From contig NC_052402.1 of assembly GCF_009389715.1 (NCBI RefSeq), forward strand, positions 20,716,956 through 20,780,955: 64,000 bases of DNA. Reading direction: 5' to 3'. A model generated the notes under the pieces. It did not search any database. It was not told the origin of the DNA and saw nothing but the letters and a program-made list of their open reading frames with translations. Made by a program: the position numbers and the translations under genes. Shown piece after piece: positions 1 through 11,464 of this stretch. How positions within the stretch are numbered: the first letter of the stretch is position 1; every line of letters begins with the position of its first letter. The stretch is from Phoenix dactylifera. Its lineage: Eukaryota; Streptophyta; Magnoliopsida; Arecales; Arecaceae.

Positions 1-2124
1 TATCATGTCCTTTAATTCTTCAATCTTGTGCCCTCTCTGCTTTACAACTTCGAATACTGACAACTCTTGGAGAGACGTTAACTTCCTGATATCAGCCAAC
101 TCGCATTTTGTCTTCTCAGCTACTTTAAGCTGCCTCAATTTAACTAGGTTGGTCATGCGTGTAGGAAAATTTTCAATTGGGCAGCCAGATATATTTAACA
201 CCTGAAGATTGTAAAGGTTACACAGTGATTCAGGCAACCTTCGAATTCTGGTTGAAGAGATATCAAGGTATCGAAGATGTTTTAAATTGCCAATACTTTC
301 AGGCAACTCTTTGATCCCACAAATCCTTAATTTCAACACACGGATCTTTGTTGACACTGTGAACAAGCAATCAAGCACAGAACAAAAGTTTGTATCATAC
401 AAACCCTTGAAGAAGACAAGGGTGCGTAGATTCTTATAATTGCCAAAGTCCATTAGCTTACTTGGCACCAGATTCAGAGTATATATTGATAGGTGTCGAA
501 GCCTGCTGGGGATTTTCTGCCACTTGCCATCTATTCTTAGATATTCGTCGACTGAGACAGATTGTACCAGATCGTGTATCAAATCATGCATCACATATAC
601 ATCATTCCATGAATGCTGAAAGAAAGATCTGCCAAGTAAATCATAGAAGTACTCACTCCCTACCTCTTCCATCCGCACATTTCCTTGAGGTACAATGAAG
701 CCTTGTGCCATCCAGACTTGGACTAGCTGGTCTTTTGTGTAAGCGTAATCTTTAGGAAATATAGAACAATATGCAACACACTGCTTCAGATATCCAGGCA
801 GGTACTGATAGCTCAACTGTAGGACCGGCATAATGTCATCTTCACCTTGTTTTAGTTGCCATATTTTACTGTCAATGATGGTTCTCCAGCACCTCTCATC
901 CATTTCTAAATTCAATAGGCCTCCTAGCGTCTTTGCTGCAAGTGGAGATCCCTTCAGCCTGTCAGCAATCTTCCTGCCAATAGCTTCCAACTCAGGATGT
1001 TCTTTGGGGCTATGAGAACCAAATGCTTGCCTACTGAAAAATTCCCAATAGGCATCAATTGCTAAACCCTTTAAGAAGACCGCCTCCTTTGTGCCCATCA
1101 TCTTTGCTATCTTTTGAGATCTAGTTGTTACCAAGATCTTGCTTCCCTGCAGTCCGAACCTTAATGGAGCACACAGACGATCCCATTCATTGCGGTCATC
1201 ATTCCAGATGTCATCAAGGACGAGTAGGAATCTCTTTGACATTATCTTCTCCTTAAGGATCTCTTGGAGACAATTCAAATTTTGGTGATCAGAGAGTCTC
1301 TCCCGGGTAACAGACTCTATTATCTCTTTAGTTAGCCTTTTCACATCAAAATTATCAGACACGCAAACCCAAATCTTTAGCTTAAAATAATCATTCACCT
1401 CCGGATCATCGTAAATGTGCTGAGCAAGAGTAGTTTTTCCGATCCCTCCAATACCGACCACTGGCAAAACAGGAATACTATCTTTCTTTTGTCTCATTGA
1501 ACAAACACGGACAAGATCATCATCAGGTTCAGTTGCATCTCCCGAATTTAACAGTAGTTTTATCAGCTTTGATTTTTCTTTTTCTCGCCCAAACACTTCG
1601 GGTTCAGTTAAGAACGAGCTCGTCTCTCGTCTCGCCGATCTCTGATATTCTTTCCCTTCATCATCTAAAGCCAGGAGCCTGATGATTTTTTCCATATCAT
1701 CAGCAATGCTATCTAACCTCCCCATAACCTCCCTCACTTTAGCCACAGCATCGCCGTCTCGATTGAACACATTTCTAGCAAGTGTAAGAGAAGAAGATAA
1801 GAAATTACCTCTCTGATTCTCTTTGCTTTCAGCCTTTTGCTGCAGGACTTGGTATTCAAATTCGTCCAGCAAGTCTTCGGCATCGTAGGCGGCGTCTTTG
1901 AGTTCTTGGAGGATTTGGGCAAGGTTGTCATCTTTGGTGCGCCTCTTTTCGGCGCTCGTAAGGATGAAGCGTGTCCGTAGCAGGGTAGTTCGCAGCCTCC
2001 TGAGGTCGTCCTGAAGCCCCGAGTCCCGCCCGAACTGCTGGATGGCATCAGAGCTCACCTGGCCGACCAAGTTGTCCAGCACGGCGGAAGCGATGTATCC
2101 TCCAACCGATAGCAGTGCCTCCAT
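1..2124 (-). CDS. CC-NBS-LRR disease resistance protein, copy A (3' end beyond window)
   Basis: Intracellular immune receptor of the CC-NBS-LRR (RGA/R13L1-like) class. I read every minus-strand codon from the ATG at 2122-2124 down to position 1 and found no stop, so 708 codons are open and the C-terminal LRR lies outside the window. Visible in order are: a coiled-coil domain with an AYDAEDLLDEFE (EDVID-like) motif, P-loop GIGGIGKTT, kinase-2 LVLDDIW, GSKILVTTR, GSPLAAKTL (GLPL), CVAYCSIFPK, an intact MHD (VMHDLIHDL), and first LRRs such as LPESIGNLKHLRYLDIS. It aligns with NLR-B (33473-35587) at an offset near 33472. The only length differences are in-frame: three extra residues net, from indels near 410, 450 and 530. 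The start matches NLR-B's start (MEAL.SVGG). RNBS-A reads VCVSDNFDV, where NLR-B has VCVFDNFDV. The class is certain; the effector recognised is unknown. Confidence 0.93.
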   Translation of the reverse strand, partial: MEALLSVGGYIASAVLDNLVGQVSSDAIQQFGRDSGLQDDLRRLRTTLLRTRFILTSAEKRRTKDDNLAQILQELKDAAYDAEDLLDEFEYQVLQQKAESKENQRGNFLSSSLTLARNVFNRDGDAVAKVREVMGRLDSIADDMEKIIRLLALDDEGKEYQRSARRETSSFLTEPEVFGREKEKSKLIKLLLNSGDATEPDDDLVRVCSMRQKKDSIPVLPVVGIGGIGKTTLAQHIYDDPEVNDYFKLKIWVCVSDNFDVKRLTKEIIESVTRERLSDHQNLNCLQEILKEKIMSKRFLLVLDDIWNDDRNEWDRLCAPLRFGLQGSKILVTTRSQKIAKMMGTKEAVFLKGLAIDAYWEFFSRQAFGSHSPKEHPELEAIGRKIADRLKGSPLAAKTLGGLLNLEMDERCWRTIIDSKIWQLKQGEDDIMPVLQLSYQYLPGYLKQCVAYCSIFPKDYAYTKDQLVQVWMAQGFIVPQGNVRMEEVGSEYFYDLLGRSFFQHSWNDVYVMHDLIHDLVQSVSVDEYLRIDGKWQKIPSRLRHLSIYTLNLVPSKLMDFGNYKNLRTLVFFKGLYDTNFCSVLDCLFTVSTKIRVLKLRICGIKELPESIGNLKHLRYLDISSTRIRRLPESLCNLYNLQVLNISGCPIENFPTRMTNLVKLRQLKVAEKTKCELADIRKLTSLQELSVFEVVKQRGHKIEELKDMI

Positions 2125-2687
2125 ATCGATCGGTGGGGGAGGGAGAGGGAGAGGGAGAGGGAGAGAGAGAGAGATTTTTTCTCCAGGGAATAGATTGCTT
2201 TCCTGGGACGTGTGGATGACAAAATAATCTCTATTTTAGAAAGGCAGGAGATCAGATAATGTTCAACAGGACCAATCAACTTTTTCTCTCTCTCTTATTG
2301 TCATCCACACATTCAGCCGAAGTAAAATAGATTAAGCAAGGAAGTGACTAGTTTAATCAATCGTACAGGTTGTCACATAGGATGTTAAAAAAAATCCATG
2401 ACACTGTGGCGGGCATCAAGCTGAAGTAGTCAAAACGAACGGAGGGATCTGCCAATGGAGAGCCTCCGGTTCAATACAGAGAAGATGACCTGTAGGGGGC
2501 AGCATATGCATGCATAGAATTTGATTCTAACAAAGTTGTAGAGAAGCTGAAAATGAAATCTGAGTCAGCTTGTGATTATGTTGCTGACATAAGGAGACTT
2601 GAGCAAGATACACATTCAGCCTAAGGAGCAAAGTAGATCCATTAGTGAACAACCCGTGAGATTATTTTAATTCTTGTATGTTGGAGG
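2125..2687. promoter_or_regulatory. NLR-A 5' leader and upstream region with GA tract
   Basis: Upstream side of minus-strand NLR-A. It holds a GGGAGA/GA purine run at about 2137-2176 directly before the start codon, which reads as CT repeats in the transcript leader. The whole stretch is homologous to 35588-36345 upstream of NLR-B, and homology stops abruptly at 2687. No ORF or TATA box could be assigned with confidence. Treating it as the promoter is inference from position and conservation. Confidence 0.5.
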
Positions 2688-2914
2688 TGTGAGACCCTGG
2701 AACTGGGCCCGGTCCACTTGACCGGCCCAGTCCCAAGACTTGGCCTCATGTGCGTTCACGTGAGTCAGCGGGATGGATTCTTTCCATCCCGAAGAAGAAG
2801 GAGGAGCCCCTGTTTTAGGGCTTCTCCTCTTTCTCCTTTGAGTCCACCAGAAGAGGAGCCGCAAACCCCCCGAGTCCCCTCTTCTTCCTCGTGCAACCGC
2901 CCAAGGGGGAGAGG

Positions 2915-2952
<38 letters not shown>

Positions 2953-3430
2953 CCACGACACGGGTTTCTTCCATTGCCGCCGGAGAGGAAGAGAATCGCC
3001 GGTCTTCGTCGGAGGCTAAGGTAAGGGCTTCTAACTTTCATCTCTTCCTTCCGTGATGCAAGTTGTCATGGCTTTGAGCCGGCTATCGTCGGAATTTTTA
3101 CTCAAAAACAGAAGAGCCCTGTTTGGGCATGTCCTCTCGCCGCCGGCCTTGTGCGTCGCCGCCAGCCGTTGGGGGTGGTCGCACTTGCTTCGCCACCCCT
3201 TGCCGCCGACGGGGCTGGCCACCGCGGCCTCCCCTGAGTCCGATGGAGAAGGAAGGGAGCGGGGGTATGGGTCCCCTGTTCCGCCAAAGAAAAGAGAGGA
3301 GAAGAGAAGAAGAAGAAAAAAAGAAAGAAATGAGAGGAAGCTTTGGGAGAAGAAGAGAAGAAAAGAAAAGAAAACTTCTAGGAATGTATTGAATGCGTTT
3401 CTTTCTTCTTTTACTTGTCTTTTCTCTCAA
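2688..3430. mobile_element. GC-rich LTR-like fragment with (GA)n tract
   Basis: Begins TGTGAGACCC exactly where homology with the NLR-B upstream region ends, so it is an insertion in unit A. It carries GGGCCCGGTCC-type ends, a (GA) run at about 2917-2949, and GC-rich then purine-rich blocks. This resembles, in reverse orientation, the ends of the LTR-like elements finishing at 55052 and 60519. No coding domain is recognisable; short ORFs here reflect composition. The right border is uncertain and no target duplication was identified. Confidence 0.5.
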
Positions 3431-4600
3431 TAGACTCTTGGTAGATGGAAAACACTTAATGCACAAATAGAGTAACTCTTTTAGTGTCTACTACTGTTTC
3501 CTTAGGCTATTTAAGCAGTCACATTTGAAAACTAGCCGTTAGACACTGATTTGTGGCCATTCTGCACAGTCTGCACCTCCTGACAATGTATTCGTTGGGG
3601 TCGGAGTCGACTCGCTCGATCTGGAGTCGACTCAGCTGTTGCTGGAGTCGACTCTTGCTTTACTAGAGACGACTCGCCCACTGTACAGAATTTGAATTAA
3701 AGTGCTGTCCCGTTCTGGAGTCGACTCGGCCAAACCTCGAGTCGACTCGCCAATATCCGGAGATGACTCGGCACTTTTGGAGACGGAGTCGACTCGGCTC
3801 TTAGAGCCCGAAAACTGATCCTCTGTCTTTGGAGTTGAACTGCCTTGGAGTCGACTCGGATCATCTTGGAGTCGACTCGGCTCTCAGAGCTCAAAAACTG
3901 ATCCTCTATCTTTGGAGTTGAACTGCCTTAGAGTCGACTCGGATCATCTTGGAGTCGACTCGGCTGACTTGGGGTCGACTCTCATATTCTCGGAGTCGAC
4001 TCGTTCACAGAGTCACTTTGTTTGATTTTCTGCCTTTCAGTCTGCTTTCCTCTGAGAGTCGACTCTTGCTTGTTTAGGAGTCGACTCGCCAAACGTTGGA
4101 GTCGACTCGAATTCTTCTGGAGTCGACTCGGTAACAGGGTCCAGAAAACACTTCTCTGTCTTTCTGTCTGTTACTCCTTGGAGTCGACTCGGAACCGTCG
4201 AGAGTCAACTCGGTAAGCTTCGGAGTCGACTCGTAATCGTCGGAGTCGACTCGGTGACAGGGTCTGAAATTCATCTTTCTGTCTTTTTGTCTGTTCGCAG
4301 TCGGAGTCGACTCGTAGTGTACCGGAGTCGACTCGGGCTTGTGTCGGAACCTCTGAAACACTTGGAGTCGACTCGTAATCTTCCGGAGTCGACTCGAGCT
4401 TCAGACTTTGGCTTAATTGAGTTCAGTACTTAGCCAAATGACCTTGAACAAAAGCTCGATGCTCTTAAATATAAATTCACATATATTTGCTTGAGATACT
4501 AGATTGAATTCATTAGTATGACATGAAATATACTCAAATGCTTTGAGCTCATCAAAATCAAATAGGGGTATAACCAATCACTCCACAACTACAACAAAGA
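3431..4600 (+). mobile_element. Sirevirus/copia-like LTR fragment
   Basis: Two LTR hallmarks are visible. Near 3507-3545 there is a TATA-like TATTTAAGCAG followed by AAACTAGCCGTTAG, a motif common in Sirevirus-type LTRs. Near 4550-4590 there is a CTCATCAAAATCAAATAGGGG stretch ending in CTCCACA. Between them lies the palindrome array listed separately. No gag or pol is present, so this is a lone or truncated LTR. The lineage call rests on remembered motif resemblance and needs a repeat-library search. Confidence 0.45.
3603..4400. repeat. Dispersed array of the GAGTCGACTC palindrome
   Basis: About 22 exact copies of the 10-bp perfect palindrome GAGTCGACTC, plus several one-base variants, occur in roughly 800 bp at irregular 25-50 bp spacing. 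They alternate with pyrimidine-rich stretches such as CTGTCTTTCTGTCTG. A longer unit of about 100 bp is also partly tandem: the stretch around 3797-3900 repeats near 3880-3930. Minus-strand ORFs here encode only ESTP-type repeats forced by the motif and are not genes. Confidence 0.9.
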
Positions 4601-4648
4601 CATAAGAGGTGATGGCAGCAGGTTACGTGATCGGTGGCTTTGATACCG

Positions 4649-4859
4649 TGTTAAAATATTTGCAAAAAAAGAGAAACGATAGAGAGAGAAAAGTAATTTT
4701 ATTTCTTTGTTCCATTATATTCGGTACATCTCAGGAGTTATATATATTCGTGTACAACCTTTATACAAAAAAATAATATAGGATGATATAGAATCATGCT
4801 AATAAAAAAATATTATTGATGATGGAGGTTGTTACATGATCTCTAAAATTATTCTAACA
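4649..4859 (-). mobile_element. Copia-type LTR followed by primer binding site
   Basis: On the minus strand a 211-bp segment starts TGTTAGAATAATTTTAG at 4859 and ends TTTTAACA at 4649, giving TG...CA termini. It is followed at once by CGGTATCAAAGCC (about 4648-4636), close to the usual initiator-methionine tRNA primer site. It contains AT-rich sequence and a T-rich 3' part. No internal coding region follows; about 50 bp further on the Sirevirus-like LTR fragment begins. A degraded 5' LTR fits best. Confidence 0.6.
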
Positions 4860-5218
4860 CATGTATTTATGTATGTATATATATATGTAGATACATACAT
4901 AGATGCATACTTTAAATTTTGTCTCCACGAAATGAATGTTTAATCTAGAATTAGATCTTTAGACGTAGAACATACCGTTGAGAAGTGATTCAACACTTAA
5001 AACTTCACCAATCATCTTTTGTTCTTTCATTCCAAGAAACCCCTTTAAAGTATCAACTAATGAAGGAAGATTCATATAACTCCAATTATATCCCTTTAAT
5101 ATATTTTGGCACATACCACTAGTGCTTCCAAGGCTACTCTAATCACATAGCAAATTAGCTGATGTCAAGGCCACAAAATAGTCTCAAACTTCTTCCAAAA
5201 AGTAAATAATGTGTCTAA
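4860..5218. other. AT-rich spacer, nothing recognised
   Basis: AT-rich sequence between the copia LTR and the TRIM array, with a short TATATATG/TACATACAT microsatellite-like run at about 4865-4905. No ORF, RNA gene or TE terminus was recognised. Confidence 0.5.
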
Positions 5219-5223
5219 ACTAC

Positions 5224-6861
5224 TGTGAGGATCCATGCGGACGTGTGTTTAGTCCCATATCGGTTATCCGCTGGGTAGATCTTGGGTACTTATACAAGAT
5301 CAAAGAACTCAAATAATACCTTCCGGCTAGCCATTTTGGGTGAGGTCCTGGGTTGTTACAAATGGTATCAGAGCGGACCCGACCCATAACCTATATGGAC
5401 TAGGGGACACTGCAGCATGGATCCATTGGGGTTGACCACGGGCCAATTGTGGTGTTTGTGATTAGATTTGAATAGATATGAACTCTTAGCCAGACGAGGA
5501 CGTCAGAGCTTGAACGAGGGGAGTATGTGAGGACCCGTGCGGGCGTATGTTTAGTCCCACATCGGTTATTCGCTGGATAGATCTTGGGTACTTATATAGG
5601 ATCAAGGAACCCAAATAATACCTTCCGGCTAGCTATTTTGGATGAGATCTTGGGTTGTTACAAAAGGTATCAGAGCGGACCCGGCCCATAACCTATGTGA
5701 ACTAGGGAACGCTGCAGCACGGATCTATTGGGGCTGACTATGGGCTAATCGTGGTGTTTGTGATTAGATTTGAACCCTTAGCCTGACAAAGATGTCAGGG
5801 CTTGAACGGGGGAGTATGTGAGGACCTGTGCGGGCGTGTGTTTAGTCCCACATCGGTTATTCGCTGGGTAGATCTTGGGTACTTATACAAGATCAAGGAA
5901 TTCAAATAATACCTTCCGGCTAGCCATTTTAGGTGAGGTCCTGAGTTGTTACAAATGGTATCAGAGTGGACCCAACCCATAACTTATGTGGACTAGGGGA
6001 TACTGCAGCACGGATCCATTGGGGTTGACCACGGACCAATCGTGGTGTTTGTGATTAGATTTGAATGGATTTGAACCCTTAGCCCGACGAGGACGTCAGG
6101 GCTTGAACAAGGAGAGTATGTGAGGATCCGTGTGGGCGTGTGTTTAGTCCCACATCGGTTATTCGCTGGATAGATCTTGGGTAGTTATACGAGATCAAGG
6201 AACCCAAATAATACCTTCCGGCTAGCCATTTTGGATGAGGTCCTGGATTGTTACAAATGGTATCAGAGCGGACCCGGCCTATAACCTATGTGGACTAGGG
6301 GACACTGCAGCATGGATCCATTGGGGCTGACCACGGGCCAATCATGGTGTTTGTGATTAGATTTGAATAGATATGAACCCTTAGCCTGACGAGGACGTCG
6401 GGGCTTGAACGAGGGGAGTATGTGAGGATCCATACGGGCATGTGTTTAATCCCACATCGGTTATTCGCTTGGTAGATCTTGGGTACTTATACAAGATCAA
6501 GGAACCTAAATAATACCTTCCGGCTAGCCATTTTGGGTGAGGTCTTGGGTTGTTACAAATGGTATCAGAGCGGACCCGTCCCATAACCTATGTGGACTAG
6601 GGGACACTGCAGTACGGATTCATTGGGGCTGACCACAGGCCAATTGTGGTATTTGGATTAGATTTGAACCCTTAGCCTGACGAGGACGTCAGGGCTTGAA
6701 CGGGGATAGTATGGGAGGACCCGTGCGGGCGTGTGTTTAGTCCCACATCGGTTATTCGCTGGATAGATCTTGGGTACTTATACAAGATCAAGGAACTCAA
6801 ATAATACCTTCCGGCTAGCCCTTCCGGCTAGCCATTTTGGGTGATGTCCTGGGTTGTTACA
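5224..6861 (+). mobile_element. Tandem TRIM array: six LTRs and five internal regions
   Basis: Terminal-repeat retrotransposon in miniature, non-coding, present as a concatemer. LTRs of 137 bp (TGTGAGGA...GTTGTTACA, each with TAGTCCCACATCGG or a variant) lie at 5224-5360, 5526-5662, 5817-5953, 6119-6255, 6421-6557 and 6712-6861. The last has an internal 13-14 bp duplication. Each internal part of about 155-165 bp opens with AATGGTATCAGAGCGG, a primer site for initiator-methionine tRNA, and closes with a purine tract (GAACGAGGGGAGTA). One perfect 5-bp target duplication ACTAC flanks the whole array (5219-5223 and 6862-6866). Mobilisation would need proteins from another element. No 5S-rRNA-like block (Cassandra) was seen. 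Confidence 0.92.
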
Positions 6862-6866
6862 ACTAC

Positions 6867-9746
6867 TTTTGAAAATAAATCATGTGGCTGAACCACTATC
6901 AGGCTCTTTCCTAGAACCTCATTTGAGAAATAGCTCCTAATCACTCCATCTTCTTTCATATGTTGCACGCATGTATCAAATTGGAAGACATCTGTTCTAG
7001 CAAAGGCGCCCTTACAATTAACCGAGTAATGCTATCCCAATCGATTTGATTCTTGTGTGCAACATATACCATACAATATGTGCAATCGATGAATGTCATA
7101 GAATCAAGAAAATAAATTTCATGTGAAGTCTTGAATCATGTAACTTTCATTTCAAAAACTTTATGTTCAATCATGCGACGCATCTATCAAGGCATCTGTC
7201 GATTGCATACGTTCACCCATTTGACGCATCTACTATGGCACAATCAATATTGCTAAAACTATTTGAAAATATTTTAATGCTACGAAGATATGAGGTGTTT
7301 TTCCCTGATAGTTGAAAATAGCTGCTTTTTCTGGCTGTCCATCTGTAATTTCAGCAAATGGAAGATAAGTGGACATGACCATATATCTAAATCATTTTGC
7401 CCCTAGGTCAAGCCATACAAATAGGCTTCCCGTGAGCTAAACAAATGGCAATTTTCAAACTCTTCACATGATCATGCCAAGTAAAGGCCAAGAGAAGATG
7501 TTGACCAGCTCCAAAAGAAGATAGGTTGGTAGAACTCAAGAAGAAAAAAAACAGAGTACATTGGAGGACATGACAAAGACCAACAAGTGCTAAAACTTGG
7601 CAGCGCCTTCCGCAAGCTTTCCGGACTCCAGTAGAGTTCGGTGGTTGCACCCCATCTTCTGAAAGACTTATCATAGCTGTGATTTGGTGTCACTATTTAT
7701 TTTGTTAGCAAACCAGTGGTTGGCATTTGACAGCGAGGTTTGCGAGTTTCTTAATAGATGGCGATGGAGAACATTCATGGTCCCCTCATTTGAGCATGTT
7801 ACTTGCAATATGTTTGATGGGTCTAGTATTAGTTTAGTGTATACTTCACAATTTTATAGCATTTAGGAGCCAAGAGCAACATGTTCTTAAATTATATGTA
7901 GAATGATAGGCTGTTCGAATCCAAAGGCCAATTCATCGGTGATTCGAAACAACAATGGTTCTGCTTGATTAACTCGAAATTAATTCTTTCTGGCTTATCT
8001 TTGTTCATTGAAAAGAAAAAATGGAAGCATGAGCTTCTGATCTGAATGTTTGTCTGATATCAGTCATGCCCCCATGAGTCTCGGTAATTATCTTGATCCC
8101 TTGCGTCAGTTTTTGTGCAGATCATTTCCTTCCTCTTGACATCACAAGGATCTAACCTTTCACCCTGTTCGGTAGCATGATGCTTGATATGGTGCTCTCT
8201 CAATAGGACAACTAGAATGATAACGGATCACTTTCGTGATCGACAAATTAGTGTTTCTAACTCCATTTAGCGAGTTAGTCCCAAATGAGATACAACAGAC
8301 CAATCATATAAGAAGCATCATTCTGAAAGGCCTTACTTTTATCAAGTTTCGTTGAAACAGGCTTTAACGACTTATAATTCCGTCATAAGATCATCATGCA
8401 GGCTTGACCTTCTCATGTATTTCCATTCAATTTTTGGTTTTACCAAAGGTGATGTAACATTATTACTGCTTAATTCTCTATTCTTTAGACTTGAATTTCA
8501 ATTCTATCCGAATCAAAATCGAGATTACTTTAAGTAATTGGTCCAGTTGGTCGAGCTTTAGGTATGACGCTGGCTTATTGTGATAGTAATCTTGAGACAC
8601 AGACATCCAAAGATCATTGAGCTAAGGTAACAAAACAATGGGACACAATGACTTGTTTGGACGATGAAAGGGTTATTCACTTATTTGTGCTCCAACACAG
8701 AATTCTGCATATAATTGTGCGGACCATGGAAGGATTAGGTGGCCAATCACTTGTCCTTTCTTTGTTTACAGAACTTCATTAGTGGTTAAGAAAGGTTAGA
8801 TATCCCCATCAGTAGGTAAGGGAAATCAGAAATGTAAGAAAATATGGAGGGGTTAAGCTTGGAAAAGGATAATTAGTTTGTTTGTGTCTAATTTCTCTCA
8901 TCTTAAGATGCAATGGTTCCAAAGAATCAAGCCTAACGAGTTGCCAAATCACAACCTAAATGGCAGGTCGAGCTTAAATGCATGATGTGAATGTTTGAAC
9001 GTGGCTGTACCTCCAGCTTTTCTTTTCCTGTTCATTCAAATGGTCCAAAAGCAAATTAAGGCCAGATCATCATTGGCTCAGGTAAAGGTGGGTGCGATGC
9101 AATTAGGTCATCTCATATTCAAGTCCATCTTGACGTGGTCCAATCTGAATTGGCTCAATTTGGACTCAAATCTAACATATTTACCTTTTGGATGGAATGC
9201 TACCTTGGTGGTATGGATGGACACTTCAATACGTGCAAGAAGGTATGCGTACAATGTGTGGGCATATCATCCAAACTATACTAAAATGCATGCAAGCACT
9301 TTCTGCACTAATTGTTGAAAATCTAGCTGATATATTTTAAAGACTCCAAGCAGTTTGAGCTCCACCTGTGATATACAATTCTTTTTTTTTTTTTTTGAAT
9401 TTTATCTTGACTCTCTCTCTCTCTTTTTTTTTTTCTTTAAGCAGATTTTCACTGGTCAACGGAACTGATTATGTCAATGGGAAAAGCAAAAAGTGAACCA
9501 TCAGGACATTAATATTACACCAAACATGAAAGAAAAAAAAGAAGAGATGATAACTAAAAAAAACTCAGAAAAATCACTCAATAGTTTTGCACTATTTACT
9601 TTGCTTCATCCTTAGCATGCTTCACGATGCTAATTCATTAATGCTAATTAGGGGTCTTCCCTCCATTGTCACTTATAAAAAAAAAAATCATCACCGGAAA
9701 AGAAAAACGAGCATTCTCTTAAGTAGGGATAAGATGCTAATTAATT
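6867..9746. other. Intergenic sequence without recognisable gene
   Basis: About 2.9 kb between the TRIM array and the first MITE. ORFs are short (at most 107 codons, at 8995-9318), overlap on both strands near 7400-7870, and show no recognisable domain. A T-rich/CT run lies at 9381-9440. I see no RNA gene, LTR border or repeat array. Confidence 0.5.
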
Positions 9747-9749
9747 TAA

Positions 9750-10215
9750 GACTCGTTTGATTTGTGGGAAGAGAAGAGGAAAAATATAGTCTACGAAAAA
9801 ATAGAAAAATATTTTATATTTAATTAGAGTTTTCAAAGGGTAGAGATGAAAAAATAGCTTTTCTATAACAATAAGATTACTACATTTCATGGGGAAAAAA
9901 ACTTATATAGGATATGAAAAAATTCAATTTCCACCGGCTAAAAATTGGGATAATTTTTTTCCAAAAATATCTTTAAGCTTTTAGATAGAATGAGGTAAAA
10001 TCTTTTTTTTTATTAAAAGTATAACAGGTATTTTACATAACTTTCTCAAGAAAATAGATGCTCAACCAAATATAATTACTTTAAAATGTGCAACTTTCCT
10101 ATGATTAACCAATTATGCAAAAATCATTTTTCTAGGCATCATATACCCAGACATCAGCCTCCTAAGAAAAAAAAATACAGTGAGGAAAAATTCTTTTCAC
10201 GAACTAAATGAGTTC
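9750..10215 (+). mobile_element. Tourist-like MITE, copy 1
   Basis: A 466-bp non-coding AT-rich element with imperfect inverted ends (GACTCGTTTGATTT at the left, AACTAAATGAGTTC at the right), flanked by TAA on both sides (9747-9749, 10216-10218). A 3-bp TWA target and GGACYCGTTTG-type ends are typical of PIF/Harbinger-derived Tourist MITEs. Four other copies lie in the window: 14215-17717 (split), 29655-30153, 37874-38005 (truncated) and 62921-63397. Confidence 0.75.
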
Positions 10216-10218
10216 TAA

Positions 10219-11025
10219 GAGTATAATCTCTCGATAATTATACCAAAATATGGGGTTAAATTCTGAAAAAATCGCTTCTTAAAGTGCTGCTAACAGTTGG
10301 AGTAGATTTGCTCAAATACCGAGTGGCCCGTCGACCTGCCTGAGCTCGACATGTTTTGGATGGGCTTGGGCTTCATTTGTTAACCCAATGGTACAAACAG
10401 GGCCTGAAATTTGAGCCCATCCCTAGATCGATACTTATTCGGATTTACATTAACTCGATCTGAGCCTGATTATTTTAATCAAAATATATATTATATATAT
10501 GTAATAATTTTTAAGTATCCTCATGGATTTACAACCCTAATATTTACATCCCTAACCCATTGGAGGCTTAGAGCTTGGTTCATTTCATTGCTTGACTAAG
10601 GAAAGGAGACGACAGTGTCATGGGTTTGTGCATCCTCCTTGCTTCCTTCCCTCAACCTGACAACCCCCGAACCCCGCCAAGCTATCGCCCACCAATGAGG
10701 GCCCCACCCCTCAACTCGATAATCTCCTACCGGCTATCAGCTCCTCGCGAGGGCCTTCTTTCATCTTTCCATCATGTGGCAAAAGAAGTCCGCCCCCATT
10801 GCCTCCTCTCGTCTCGTCTCGTCTCCTCACCAGTCCGACCACCGGCGAAAGGAGTCCACCAACCAATCATCGCTACCCTTTCTGGCGATTGCTCCAAGTA
10901 ATGGTGCCTTTTTCTTGTGCTGCCTTTGTTTTCCTATTTAAATGCACTTATTTGATTTAGCAATTTAGAAAATTGGCTACTAATGCTTTGTTGGGCCCTG
11001 GACGGGACCGCTGAAAAACAGTGCT
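10219..11025. other. Intergenic region upstream of CAP-H2 copy A
   Basis: Sequence between MITE 1 and the CAP-H2 leader. It holds a 93-codon plus-strand ORF (10620-10901) without recognisable similarity and proline/serine-rich composition, judged non-coding. No TE ends were recognised. Confidence 0.4.
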
Positions 11026-11427
11026 TTAGGTAGTGAAGCCAACAAAGCCCAGATGATAAACAACTTTTGAAATGCCCGAAAGCCGGAGGCGTGATAAATA
11101 GCAGGCTAGGGCTCGGGGGTTGATAAAATGATATAATAACGGGCTGATATCGACCTGAACCTGGCCCGGCCCGCCCGTTAGTTCAACGTTCAGAAAACAG
11201 ACCCAACATCCATCCAACAAAAGATGATCCCTTCCAGCGCACACTTGGGATTTCCATCCCACGGTCCTGGCCACCGCGGCACACCCGACAAAGCGTGTAA
11301 GGCGCCCTACGCCGCGTGGTGCAGCTCTCGCTCTCAGATGTTCGAGCGGGAATTCTCCAAACCAAAACTCTCTCCTCCTTTCCCGAAGAACTCGTCTCGC
11401 GTTCTCTCCCCCCAGGATTTCGTCTTG

Positions 11428-11464
<37 letters not shown>

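Noticed and set aside
3697-4361. ORFs with repeated ESTP/VDS peptides on both strands
   Set aside because: The peptides are forced by translating the GAGTCGACTC motif; no start context, domain or homology.
5224-6861. Cassandra-type TRIM with a 5S rRNA promoter
   Set aside because: No 5S-like A box/C box block could be seen in the 137-bp LTRs.
7905-7930. tRNA-like T-loop GTTCGAATCC
   Set aside because: No matching acceptor stem, D-loop or anticodon arm could be folded around it.
8995-9318. 107-codon ORF upstream of MITE copy 1
   Set aside because: No domain, AT-rich, unsupported by any conserved partner in the window.
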